From Planococcaceae bacterium UBA3370 (lineage in GTDB: Bacteria; Bacillota; Bacilli; Bacillales_A; Planococcaceae): a stretch of 7,420 nt of DNA. The notes under the pieces were generated by a model. That model was not told where the DNA came from and did not search any database. It saw only the letters and a list, made by a program, of their open reading frames with translations. Where the stretch lies: NCBI GenBank assembly GCA_002360295.1, contig DEQI01000129.1, positions 221-7,640 of the forward strand. The letters run 5' to 3'. Every line of letters begins with the position of its first letter. The stretch's first letter is position 1. The translations under genes and the position numbers were made by a program. Positions 1 through 6,585 of the stretch are shown here, piece after piece.

Positions 1-558
1 TTACTCCACCACTTCAAAAATAATATGTGCTTCTAAAACGTATTTTTCTCCTTGTTTGCCTTCTATTACAAAATCTGTTCGCCCGTCTATACGGTATTGT
101 CCAGGCGGAAACTCCATCGAAGCCATTTGTTCAAATAGATCCTCAGAATAAGCGTTACCACTCATTCCTTCATAGTATGTGCCGCCAGAGAAACGATAAG
201 GTGCTACTAATGCTTCCCCCTTCTTTAACGTCGATATGATATACGGTTCATTCATTGCAGCACCAAATTGATAGTCTTTCGTTAAATTTGTTGTTCCGAG
301 CCAAATCCATGATCCACCATGACCAATATGAATAGCTTCATCTTCTCCTTCATATAGTAGTTCAGCTTGAATGGCTAATGGTTCCCCTACACGATACTGC
401 GCTTTTTCACTGATTAGTCGTAATGTAAATGGTGCCTTACTCATTTCCTGCGCTACTATATTATCTACCTTCTCATTATTTACATGTTCATTTTCACTAT
501 TTTCTGCACCGCATCCGACCAGTAATAGGACAAGTACTATACTACTTAACCACTTCAT
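1..558 (-). CDS. Small secreted lipoprotein of unknown function
   Basis: Complete 185-residue protein, stop codon at the window edge. The N-terminus is a lipoprotein signal: K2, a hydrophobic stretch from about residue 4 to 14, then the lipobox L13-V14-G15-C16. C16 would be lipidated, anchoring the protein on the outer face of the cytoplasmic membrane. Residues 17-42 are a polar, Asn/Glu-rich linker. The remainder (about 43-185) alternates short hydrophobic and polar stretches, with a 'VGEPLAIQAEL' segment near 57-67 and 'PPGQYRIDG' near 151-159. This pattern is typical of an immunoglobulin-like beta-sandwich such as those in BsuPI-like and other Bacillus surface proteins; this is a fold impression, not a family match. 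The start is supported by AGAGGGG (565-571) six bases upstream. It is divergent from the MATE gene, with no obvious partner in the window. I do not recognise a specific function. Confidence 0.85.
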   Translation of the reverse strand: MKWLSSIVLVLLLVGCGAENSENEHVNNEKVDNIVAQEMSKAPFTLRLISEKAQYRVGEPLAIQAELLYEGEDEAIHIGHGGSWIWLGTTNLTKDYQFGAAMNEPYIISTLKKGEALVAPYRFSGGTYYEGMSGNAYSEDLFEQMASMEFPPGQYRIDGRTDFVIEGKQGEKYVLEAHIIFEVVE

Positions 559-701
559 TGATATCCCCTCTCTTGTACAATTAGTCGTAAAACAATCCCT
601 TTTGTTACAAATACACGCTCTTTAAAACACACTTTTACTAATTTAATGGGTAATATCTTATTCGAAATACGAAATAAATACTCTACTTTTACTGAATAAT
701 A

Positions 702-710
702 TGGTACGAT
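702..710 (+). promoter_or_regulatory. Possible extended -10 promoter for the MATE gene
   Basis: The sequence TGGTACGAT fits an extended -10 element (TG-n-TACGAT, 4 of 6 matches to TATAAT plus the TG). No good -35 hexamer lies 16-18 bases upstream, which is tolerated by extended -10 promoters. Transcription would begin near 717, giving a leader of about 34 bases before the start at 751. A tandem 7-base repeat CGAAATA at 663-676 lies just upstream and could be part of an operator. This is inference from a short motif. Confidence 0.35.
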
Positions 711-740
711 ACATGGTGCTTTTCTAATGATTAAAGAAAT

Positions 741-744
741 GAGG
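741..744 (+). promoter_or_regulatory. Ribosome binding site that sets the MATE start
   Basis: GAGG sits six bases before the ATG at 751. The more upstream in-frame ATG at 727 is preceded by TGCTTTTCTA, which has no Shine-Dalgarno match. The ribosome binding site would also lie inside the coding region if 727 were used. The start at 751 is therefore preferred and removes eight N-terminal residues. Confidence 0.65.
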
Positions 745-750
745 CATGTT

Positions 751-2097
751 ATGACGAAGAAAAATGAAGAGTTAAGCTTGTTTCGACTAACTTGGCCACT
801 GTTTTTAGAGCTGTTTTTATTTATGTTAATGGGTCTTGCCGATACGTTTATGCTCAGTGCCGTATCGGATCATGCAGTTGCAGGTGTTGGAGCAGCCAAT
901 CAATATATTCAAATAGCGATATTAATATTAGGAGTTGTCGGCTCTGGGGCATCCATTGTCGTTTCACAATATTTAGGTTCCAAACGTGCTGAAGAAGCTT
1001 CTAAAATTTCAGCGCTAGCGGTTTCACTAAACTTCTTTGTCGGTTTAGGAATGAGTATTATTTTTATTGTATTCTCCAATAAAATAATGACGATGATGCA
1101 TTTAGAAGGTGATGTGCTTCAGTTTGCACAAAGCTATCTAGCCATTGTCGGAGGATTTATATTCTTACAGGCCATCATTAATTCTTTGGCAGCCATTATT
1201 CGTGTAAACGGTTGGACGAAGCAAACGATGTACGTGTCACTGGGTATGAATATTGTGCACTTAATCTTGAACTATATTTTAATATTTGGTAAGTTCGGGG
1301 CCCCTGCACTAGGAGTAGAAGGAGCAGCTATATCATCGGTTATTAGCCGCGCGCTTGCTGCTATTGTATTCTTCTGGCTACTCTATCAAGCACTTGAAGT
1401 ACGTGTGAAATTGCAATACTACTATACTTTTTCCAAAGATTATATTCGCAAAATACTACAAATCGGTATTCCTTCCGCTTTAGAGCAAGTGCTATATCAA
1501 ACTTGCCAAATTGTCTTTTTGTATTATGTCACATATATAGGAGCAGAATCACTTGCTGCACGTCAATACGCTGTGAATATATCGATGTTTACGTATTTAT
1601 TTGCGATGGCGATAGGAATGGGAACAGCCATTTTAATCGGTCGTCACGTTGGTGCAGGTGAACAAGAGATTGCCTATAAACGTGTATGGTTTAGTGTCAA
1701 AGCCGCCTTAGTGTTCACCTTTGTGATGGTTATACTTGTGACACTATTCCGTAAATCATTAATCGGGGTATTTACAGATAATCCTGAAATCATAAAAATT
1801 GGTGCATCCGTTCTGCTGTTAAGTGTTCTACTAGAAACAGGACGAACAATTAATATTACGATTATTAACAGTTTACGTGCGGCTGGAGATGCCCGTTTCC
1901 CTGTGAAAATCGGCTTTATCTCGATGATTTGTATGAGTTTACCTCTTGGCTACTTCTTAGTTTTTGTGCTGGATCTCGGTCTTATTGGTGTATGGCTTGC
2001 GATTTCAGCAGACGAATGGCTACGTGCTATACTGGTTATCATTCGTTGGAAGAGCCGTAAATGGGAACGCTATGCCATTGTTACAGCTAAGGAATAG
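751..2097 (+). CDS. MATE-family multidrug/toxin efflux transporter
   Basis: 448 residues from the preferred ATG, the usual length for the MATE (multidrug and toxic compound extrusion) family. These cytoplasmic-membrane antiporters export cationic drugs or metabolites using a Na+ or H+ gradient. The protein has about 12 hydrophobic spans in two halves. Family features visible are P16 and D31 in helix 1 (context LADTFML), 'VSQYLG' at 71-76, 'GAAISSVISR' at 191-200, the second-half entry 'IGIPSALEQ' near 238-246, 'GRHVGAGEQ' at 297-305, and 'NSLRAAGDARFP' at 373-384. It is closer in style to the NorM/YeeO-type bacterial branch than to DinF, but the substrate cannot be read from sequence. The alternative start at 727 lacks a ribosome binding site. 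The gene appears to be transcribed alone and ends at a strong hairpin terminator. No adjacent MarR or TetR regulator is seen. Confidence 0.93.
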   Translation: MTKKNEELSLFRLTWPLFLELFLFMLMGLADTFMLSAVSDHAVAGVGAANQYIQIAILILGVVGSGASIVVSQYLGSKRAEEASKISALAVSLNFFVGLGMSIIFIVFSNKIMTMMHLEGDVLQFAQSYLAIVGGFIFLQAIINSLAAIIRVNGWTKQTMYVSLGMNIVHLILNYILIFGKFGAPALGVEGAAISSVISRALAAIVFFWLLYQALEVRVKLQYYYTFSKDYIRKILQIGIPSALEQVLYQTCQIVFLYYVTYIGAESLAARQYAVNISMFTYLFAMAIGMGTAILIGRHVGAGEQEIAYKRVWFSVKAALVFTFVMVILVTLFRKSLIGVFTDNPEIIKIGASVLLLSVLLETGRTINITIINSLRAAGDARFPVKIGFISMICMSLPLGYFLVFVLDLGLIGVWLAISADEWLRAILVIIRWKSRKWERYAIVTAKE

Positions 2098-2183
2098 TTC
2101 CAATTGGTATGTAATAACTGTTTCTCTCTAGGGGACTTCACTCCTACTTTTCCCAAATACAATATTAGCTAGAAAATAACATG

Positions 2184-2232
2184 GAAGTCATTCTGGTCCG
2201 GATAGGACTAAAGAGTGACTTCTTTTTATTTT
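2184..2232 (+). terminator. Rho-independent terminator of the MATE gene
   Basis: An 11-base-pair outer stem (GAAGTCATTCT at 2184-2194 with AGAGTGACTTC at 2212-2222, one G-U pair) encloses an inner stem GGTCC/GGACT (one G-U) with the loop GGATA. It is followed directly by a T-rich tract at 2223-2232. The orientation terminates plus-strand transcription from the MATE gene, about 87 bases after its stop. Confidence 0.85.
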
Positions 2233-2363
2233 GTGACAGGTGATAGCCCATAAATTCGCTCTGACATTATTCTTAAAGCAATATCAATAAATCGCGAGTA
2301 TTTACCGTTGTTTTAACAGAAAAATCGTTAACAATTTGTTTACATTTTAGGACTATGATTTTC

Positions 2364-2392
2364 TTAATATACAGTTATGATATTTTTATAAT
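2364..2392 (+). promoter_or_regulatory. Sigma-A-like promoter of the ATP-grasp gene
   Basis: TTAATA (2364-2369, 4 of 6 to TTGACA) is separated by 17 bases from a perfect TATAAT (2387-2392). Transcription would start near 2399, only a few bases before the AAAGGAG ribosome binding site at 2402-2408, so the leader would be very short (about 18 bases). A second -35-like TTTACA at 2339-2344 has only weak -10 partners. The assignment is inference from consensus matching in an AT-rich region. Confidence 0.5.
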
Positions 2393-2416
2393 CATCATTC
2401 GAAAGGAGTAGTTCTC

Positions 2417-3460
2417 ATGAGTAATAAAGTTGTATTTTTTGAAGTACAAGGCGGAAGCGATAAAGGACCAAATGGCTATCGAGAAGATACGATGCCTATG
2501 GTCGATGCGTTAAAACAACGAGGACAGGATGCAGAAGTTATCTTTTTTGAACTAGAAAAGCGCGATGAGATATTCAATTATGTGAAAAATAATGCAGTTG
2601 CATACGTTTCTCGAATTAACCCAGGAAACCTGAAGCATGAAGCTGAGTATTTCGACATGCTGCGCGAGCTATGTGCATCAGGTGTGATTGGTATGCCTCA
2701 TCCGGATGCGATGATTGGCTACGGTGCGAAAGATGCACTAGTGAAATTGCGCCACACAACACTTGTTCCTGACAATACATTTGCTTATTATACAACCGAC
2801 GAATTTAAAGCAAATTTCCCGTCATCTCTAGCACAAGGTGTTCGCGTATTAAAGCAAAATCGCGGCTCTACAGGGGAAGGGATTTGGCGTGTTGAACTGG
2901 TAGATGAACTAGCTGATACTGAAACAGTGCCTTTAACAGCCAAAATTAAATGTACAGAGGCAAAAGACAACCATGTAGAATACCATGAACTCGGGGCTTT
3001 TATGACATTTTGTGAACAATATATCGTTGGAGACAATGGCATGCTTGTGGATATGCCCTTTTTACCTCGCATTAAAGAAGGCGAAATTCGTTTACTCATG
3101 CTACGTGATAAACCAGTAAATGTTGTACATAAAAAACCAGCTGATGTAGCAGATGCATTTAGTGCAACATTATTTTCGGGCGCACACTATCGCTATGATC
3201 AACCAGAGGAATGGGAAGCACTTGTTTCGAGTTTCTTAAGTCAGTTACCTGAAGTTACAGCGCTACTTGGTGGCTATGATTTACCGTTAATTTGGACAGC
3301 TGATTTCATTTTAGATACAGATGCTAACGGTGCAGATACTTATATTTTAGGAGAAATGAACTGTTCATGCGTCGGATTCACATCACAACTCGAACTTGCT
3401 CATCATGTGGCAGAAGAAATTCTCGCTGTGATCGGTGCGACAACGAGAGTAATGGCTTAA
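2417..3460 (+). CDS. ATP-grasp fold protein, Cj0069/DUF6815-like, substrate unknown
   Basis: 347 residues; start supported by AAAGGAG eight bases upstream. The layout resembles glutathione-synthetase-type ATP-grasp ligases, which join a carboxylate to an amine or thiol through an acyl-phosphate. An N-terminal alpha/beta part (about 1-105) begins 'KVVFFEVQGG'. The ATP-binding segment 'VLKQNRGSTGEGIWRV' (144-159) supplies the nucleotide lysine K146 and a glycine-rich loop. 'FLPRIKEGEIRLLML' (215-229) parallels the GshB 'LP.IK.GD.R' strand with R225. Metal ligands are likely D296, E313 and N315 (context GEMNCSC). From memory it fits the group NCBI calls 'Cj0069 family' (DUF6815), whose reaction is not established; no database was consulted. 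It looks cytoplasmic, with no signal or membrane span. It is flanked by its own promoter and terminator, so no neighbour indicates the pathway. C316 and C318 beside the metal-binding N315 are unusual. Confidence 0.85.
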   Translation: MSNKVVFFEVQGGSDKGPNGYREDTMPMVDALKQRGQDAEVIFFELEKRDEIFNYVKNNAVAYVSRINPGNLKHEAEYFDMLRELCASGVIGMPHPDAMIGYGAKDALVKLRHTTLVPDNTFAYYTTDEFKANFPSSLAQGVRVLKQNRGSTGEGIWRVELVDELADTETVPLTAKIKCTEAKDNHVEYHELGAFMTFCEQYIVGDNGMLVDMPFLPRIKEGEIRLLMLRDKPVNVVHKKPADVADAFSATLFSGAHYRYDQPEEWEALVSSFLSQLPEVTALLGGYDLPLIWTADFILDTDANGADTYILGEMNCSCVGFTSQLELAHHVAEEILAVIGATTRVMA

Positions 3461-3467
3461 TATAGTT

Positions 3468-3519
3468 AAACAGCTGTCCTAAAGAAAGTTTTTCCTTCAC
3501 TTTTGGACCGCTGTTTTTT
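3468..3519 (+). terminator. Rho-independent terminator of the ATP-grasp gene
   Basis: AAACAGC (3468-3474) pairs with GCTGTTT (3510-3516). After one T/C mismatch the stem continues as GTCC (3476-3479) with GGAC (3505-3508) and a further AAAG/CTTT segment. A run of T follows (to 3519). It starts seven bases after the stop. On the minus strand the same hairpin is followed only by TTTAACTATA, so it may weakly terminate the converging regulator operon as well. Confidence 0.8.
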
Positions 3520-3548
3520 AAAAATCGTTAAGGGTATTTGAAACATTT

Positions 3549-4154
3549 TTAAATCCATCCCTTTTCAGTTGCAACCCTGACTGCTTGCTGCCTAGATTCT
3601 ACATGTAGTTTTTGAATGACTATTGATAAATAGTTGCGAATAGTCCCTTTTGTTAAAAATAACTTTTTGCTGATTTCACTTGTCGATAAACCTTGTTTAA
3701 CCAGTTGTAATACAGCAATCTCCCGTTCATTTAATGGATTTTGGTCTTTCATAAATAAAGTAGCTGCCAAATCTTTACTTACCACTTTCTCTCCTTCAAC
3801 TATTTTCCTTATCGCATTTATTAGCATATCTATCGGTTCATCCTTCAATAAATAACCACTCACTTCGTAATCCATTGCTTTTTGCAAATATCCTGGACGG
3901 GCAAACGTCGTTACAATCATTACTTTACAAAGTAATTGAGCGCTTTTAATTTTTTCAGCTAATTCAAGTCCAGTAAGATTTGGCATTTCAATATCTAAAA
4001 TACAAACGTCCGGTAAATCACGTTGGATATATTCCCATGCTTTTTGACCATCCGAAACTTCAGCAATTACGTGAATATCAGGCTCAAAAGAAAGCAAAGA
4101 CGTTAAGGCACCGCGTAGCATTTGTTGATCTTCTGCTATAAGTACTCGTATCAT
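3549..4154 (-). CDS. DesR-like response regulator, NarL/LuxR type
   Basis: 201 residues with a receiver domain (1-120) and a LuxR-type helix-turn-helix (about 138-200). Receiver residues are complete: acidic pair E8-D9, phosphoacceptor D54 in 'CILDIEMP', T82/T83 and K104 in 'GYLLKD'. The segment 'TTFARPGY' (82-89) and the DNA-binding 'GTIRNYLS' (170-177) match B. subtilis DesR closely from memory, so this is a DesR-like transcription factor activated by the upstream kinase. AAAGGAG (4163-4169) lies eight bases before the ATG, immediately after the kinase stop, making it the third gene of the operon with a 15-base gap. The targets are unknown. The palindrome upstream of the operon is a candidate. 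DesR itself controls a fatty-acid desaturase, but none is seen here, so the des symbol is not transferred. Confidence 0.93.
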   Translation of the reverse strand: MIRVLIAEDQQMLRGALTSLLSFEPDIHVIAEVSDGQKAWEYIQRDLPDVCILDIEMPNLTGLELAEKIKSAQLLCKVMIVTTFARPGYLQKAMDYEVSGYLLKDEPIDMLINAIRKIVEGEKVVSKDLAATLFMKDQNPLNEREIAVLQLVKQGLSTSEISKKLFLTKGTIRNYLSIVIQKLHVESRQQAVRVATEKGWI

Positions 4155-4169
4155 GAAATATGCTCCTTT

Positions 4170-5264
4170 CTAATAGCGTTTAATAGGTAGCTGTAGCGCA
4201 ACAACGAAACCGCCAGTAAGATTCGTTTCAAAAGAGGCTGTTCCTTGAACATTAGTCATTCTTTCTCGTATAGAAGATAGTCCATTTCCTAGACCTTTGT
4301 TTTCTAACCCTACTCCGTCATCTATTATTTTGATATTATACAGATTGTTAATGCATTCAATTGCGATCATACAATTCTTTGCCTGACTATGTTTTAAAAT
4401 ATTTGTCGTTGCTTCCCTGACACATAAGGAAAGCATCGTTTCTTCTACGCTCGATAACAGTACCTGCGAACATTTATTTTTTATTTCTACTAAAATATTT
4501 GCACTCTGTAATGATTTTTTACAGTGCAATAACTCCTTTTCTAACGATATAAAATTCATATCTGATACTAATTCTCTTACTTGTTTTAACGCTGTACGTG
4601 TTGTACTTAATATATCGTTCAACTCATCCTTCACTTTATTTGGATCTTTATCAACTAATTTGGTTGTTAACTCTGTTTTTAATTTTATCATTGTTAGTGT
4701 ATGGCCAATGGTATCGTGAAGATCTCTTGCAATACGTTGTCTTTCTTCCTGCTGAACTAGTTGTGTATTTACTTCCGCTAGCTCACTTTGTAAGTTCTTT
4801 GTCTTTTCAATAAAGTATATGAGCACAGGAAAGACTAATTGAATGATCATAATGGGTATTAAATATGGTGGTATTTTAAATAGCACTCCCATTTCAATCC
4901 ATAAAACAATAATAAACATAAGCGCAATCATCATCATGGCAGATGCGATATACCATTTATTCTTTGCTCTACCGATCGTATCCGCAAACACAAAACCGAA
5001 AACTAACATAACGGACCCTTCATAAATCCCCAATACTGTAATAAGAATAAAGCCTGTTAATGTTGCCAAAAGAAGCCGCCAATCTCGATACCAAAGGGCA
5101 AAGTAAAATGCTATGAGAAATAAGAGAATAATGATGATTTTAGCAATAAAAGATAAATCCGATATTGAACTAAGTACCATTGAAACTAAAAAAATGATGG
5201 ACACTACATCGATTATTAAATATTGCTTTGCTTGATCTTTTGGATAAATTTTTATCTTGTACAC
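4170..5264 (-). CDS. DesK-like membrane sensor histidine kinase
   Basis: 364 residues. The N-terminal ~150 residues form five or six hydrophobic spans with almost no extracytoplasmic loops, as in intramembrane sensors. A short coiled-coil linker (about 152-178) leads to the HisKA_3 dimerisation domain. The phosphorylated histidine is H183 in 'RQRIARDLHDTIGHTL' (175-190), almost the same as in B. subtilis DesK. The ATPase domain shows the N-box (E284, N288, H292), 'DDGVGL' (315-320) and 'GLGNGLSSIRERM' (324-336). In DesK such a sensor reads membrane thickness and fluidity and acts as kinase or phosphatase on its regulator; the signal here is inferred by analogy. The start is a GTG twelve bases after the DUF418 stop, with only AAGG three bases away, so translation is probably coupled to DUF418. 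The next methionine (29) would remove most of the first span. Confidence 0.92.
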   Translation of the reverse strand: MYKIKIYPKDQAKQYLIIDVVSIIFLVSMVLSSISDLSFIAKIIIILLFLIAFYFALWYRDWRLLLATLTGFILITVLGIYEGSVMLVFGFVFADTIGRAKNKWYIASAMMMIALMFIIVLWIEMGVLFKIPPYLIPIMIIQLVFPVLIYFIEKTKNLQSELAEVNTQLVQQEERQRIARDLHDTIGHTLTMIKLKTELTTKLVDKDPNKVKDELNDILSTTRTALKQVRELVSDMNFISLEKELLHCKKSLQSANILVEIKNKCSQVLLSSVEETMLSLCVREATTNILKHSQAKNCMIAIECINNLYNIKIIDDGVGLENKGLGNGLSSIRERMTNVQGTASFETNLTGGFVVALQLPIKRY

Positions 5265-5276
5265 CAGCCTTATTAA

Positions 5277-6401
5277 TTATTTTGAAGTTACAGCTTGAAT
5301 TGTCCTTTTACGAAGCCATTCTAAAGGTCCAGTATGAAAATGTTTTATACACATTTTTGCAAAGGCTATTTGTAGTAGTGACAGGAATAGCCACACCGCA
5401 ATAATTTCAATGCTATTCAACTTCCCACCAAAGCCAAAACCCCAACCATAAAAAATAATAGATGCCAAAACATTTTGAAAAACATAACAACTTAACGATA
5501 TTTTACCAACTACCTCCAAACGCTTCCAGAGCCAATCTACTTTCTTATATTCTATTAATTCACCTAAAATCCCAATATAACCAAGTGTCATTATTGGTGC
5601 AAACAAATAACGAACAGGAAGATCAAACGCACCTCCTGGAATAAAGATTAGCAAGTTGAGTGGTACACCAATAAAAATACCAGTAAGAGCTAATCTATTG
5701 CGCTTTTTACGACCATTTTCACTTTGAGCAAATACGCCGTTGCGCATCAGTTTTACACCAAGTAAAAAAAGAAAAATATTCATTGGAATAATAAAAATAG
5801 CCTCTGTTCTAAAATAGGGAAAATACATTAAACGATTTTGGATTTGTCCGAACCAAGTCCCATTTTGATAAATTGAAACAAAAGGGCTAGTAACAGACAT
5901 ATCAGCACCTAATAATGCTACAACTAATATAAGTATTATAATCAGTACATGAAAACCACCAATTAGATATAAAGCAACGTTCATAGCTTTATTACCTGCC
6001 TTTAAAATAAAGGAAACAATAATTGCCGTCACGGCATAACTCATTAAAATGTCATATTCCATTACTAATGTAAAATGAATTAACCCTTCTAAGAATAAAA
6101 ATATGCAAGTCCAAATGTATACACCTGGCCAAGGATTCCCTTTTCTTATCGTTTTCTGGTATTTTAATTCCAATCCTACTCCAAACATAATGGTTAAAAG
6201 CCCCAGTAGCTTGCCATTTACAAAAAATAAAACGACCATTCGTAAAAAATCATTGAATGACCATAAGCCTAAATAATTACTTGTCGTTATATACGATAAA
6301 TCCCCAAAATAAGCAAAGATCCAAATATTTGTACCTAATGTACCTAAAACGGCAAAACCCCTTAACACGTCAATGAACGGTAAGCGCTGATTATTTGTCA
6401 T
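5277..6401 (-). CDS. DUF418 family polytopic membrane protein
   Basis: 374 residues with about eight to ten hydrophobic spans. The N-terminus 'RLPFIDVLRGFAVLGTL' (6-22) is the hallmark opening of YeiB/DUF418 proteins. The C-terminal domain carries the family signatures 'VGKISLSCYVFQNVL' (298-312) and 'HTGPLEWLRKRT' (356-367). DUF418 proteins are distantly related to membrane acyltransferases of the Acyl_transf_3 type; their reaction is largely unknown and no catalytic residue can be assigned with confidence here. It is the first gene of a three-gene operon with the DesK-like kinase and DesR-like regulator. That order suggests either that the regulator controls it or that it takes part in sensing. 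The ribosome binding site is weak (GTGAG at 6409-6413, seven bases from the ATG, inside AAAGAGTGAG). Confidence 0.9.
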   Translation of the reverse strand: MTNNQRLPFIDVLRGFAVLGTLGTNIWIFAYFGDLSYITTSNYLGLWSFNDFLRMVVLFFVNGKLLGLLTIMFGVGLELKYQKTIRKGNPWPGVYIWTCIFLFLEGLIHFTLVMEYDILMSYAVTAIIVSFILKAGNKAMNVALYLIGGFHVLIIILILVVALLGADMSVTSPFVSIYQNGTWFGQIQNRLMYFPYFRTEAIFIIPMNIFLFLLGVKLMRNGVFAQSENGRKKRNRLALTGIFIGVPLNLLIFIPGGAFDLPVRYLFAPIMTLGYIGILGELIEYKKVDWLWKRLEVVGKISLSCYVFQNVLASIIFYGWGFGFGGKLNSIEIIAVWLFLSLLQIAFAKMCIKHFHTGPLEWLRKRTIQAVTSK

Positions 6402-6490
6402 TCTTCATCTCACTCTTTCTTTAATTTCTTATAATTAAATGATATAGATGAAGTCCCGCTAAACACATTCATAGGAGTCAAAGCTTCTTG

Positions 6491-6504
6491 ATGACAGGTG
6501 TCAT
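6491..6504. promoter_or_regulatory. Palindromic candidate operator of the DUF418 operon
   Basis: A perfect inverted repeat ATGACA-GG-TGTCAT with a two-base spacer. This is the arrangement of NarL/LuxR-type dimer sites, and such a regulator is encoded by the operon's last gene. Its centre is about 96 bases before the DUF418 start. Weak -10-like sequences on the minus strand (TATCAT at 6439-6444 and TATAAG at 6428-6433) lack a good -35. This would suit an activator bound about 65 to 75 bases upstream of the transcript start. Binding by this regulator is inference. Confidence 0.4.
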
Positions 6505-6534
6505 TCATTCACTATTGTAAGTACTAGTAATAGC

Positions 6535-6571
6535 AAATAAAAAAACCTGCAAGCTCCTATCAGCTTACAGG
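6535..6571 (-). terminator. Rho-independent terminator of the 46-residue membrane protein gene
   Basis: Arms CCTGCAAGCT (6546-6555) and AGCTTACAGG (6562-6571) form a 10-base-pair stem with one mismatch and a six-base loop. Read on the minus strand it is followed by a run of seven T and then ATTT (6535-6545). It lies 14 bases after the stop at 6586. It separates the small gene from the DUF418 operon promoter region, so the operon is transcribed independently. Confidence 0.85.
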
Positions 6572-6585
6572 CACAGTTTTAATGG

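Larger units (their letters stand above)
2098..2416. other. Intergenic region between MATE and ATP-grasp genes
   Basis: This 319-base stretch holds no credible gene; the longest notable ATG frame (from 2181, 20 codons) lies inside the terminator. It contains the MATE terminator (2184-2232), a 9-mer TGACAGGTG at 2234-2242 that matches part of the palindrome upstream of the DUF418 operon, an imperfect palindrome centred on GTTAAC (2322-2337), the promoter of the next gene (2364-2392) and its ribosome binding site (AAAGGAG, 2402-2408). Confidence 0.7.

Noticed and set aside
27..625. Plus-strand frames at 27-239 and 371-625
   Set aside because: They run antisense through the well-supported lipoprotein gene, lack ribosome binding sites and encode no recognisable domain.
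727..750. Upstream ATG of the MATE gene
   Set aside because: It has no Shine-Dalgarno sequence, while the ATG at 751 has GAGG six bases upstream.
2181..2243. Twenty-codon plus-strand frame starting ATG at 2181
   Set aside because: It lies across the MATE terminator hairpin and has no ribosome binding site.
2788..3099. 103-codon minus-strand frame inside the ATP-grasp gene
   Set aside because: Its composition looks like an antisense shadow (Ser-rich, no domain), and the plus-strand gene is far better supported.
4170..5264. Naming the pair desK/desR outright
   Set aside because: The resemblance is strong, but many paralogous pairs share it, and no desaturase is present in the window.
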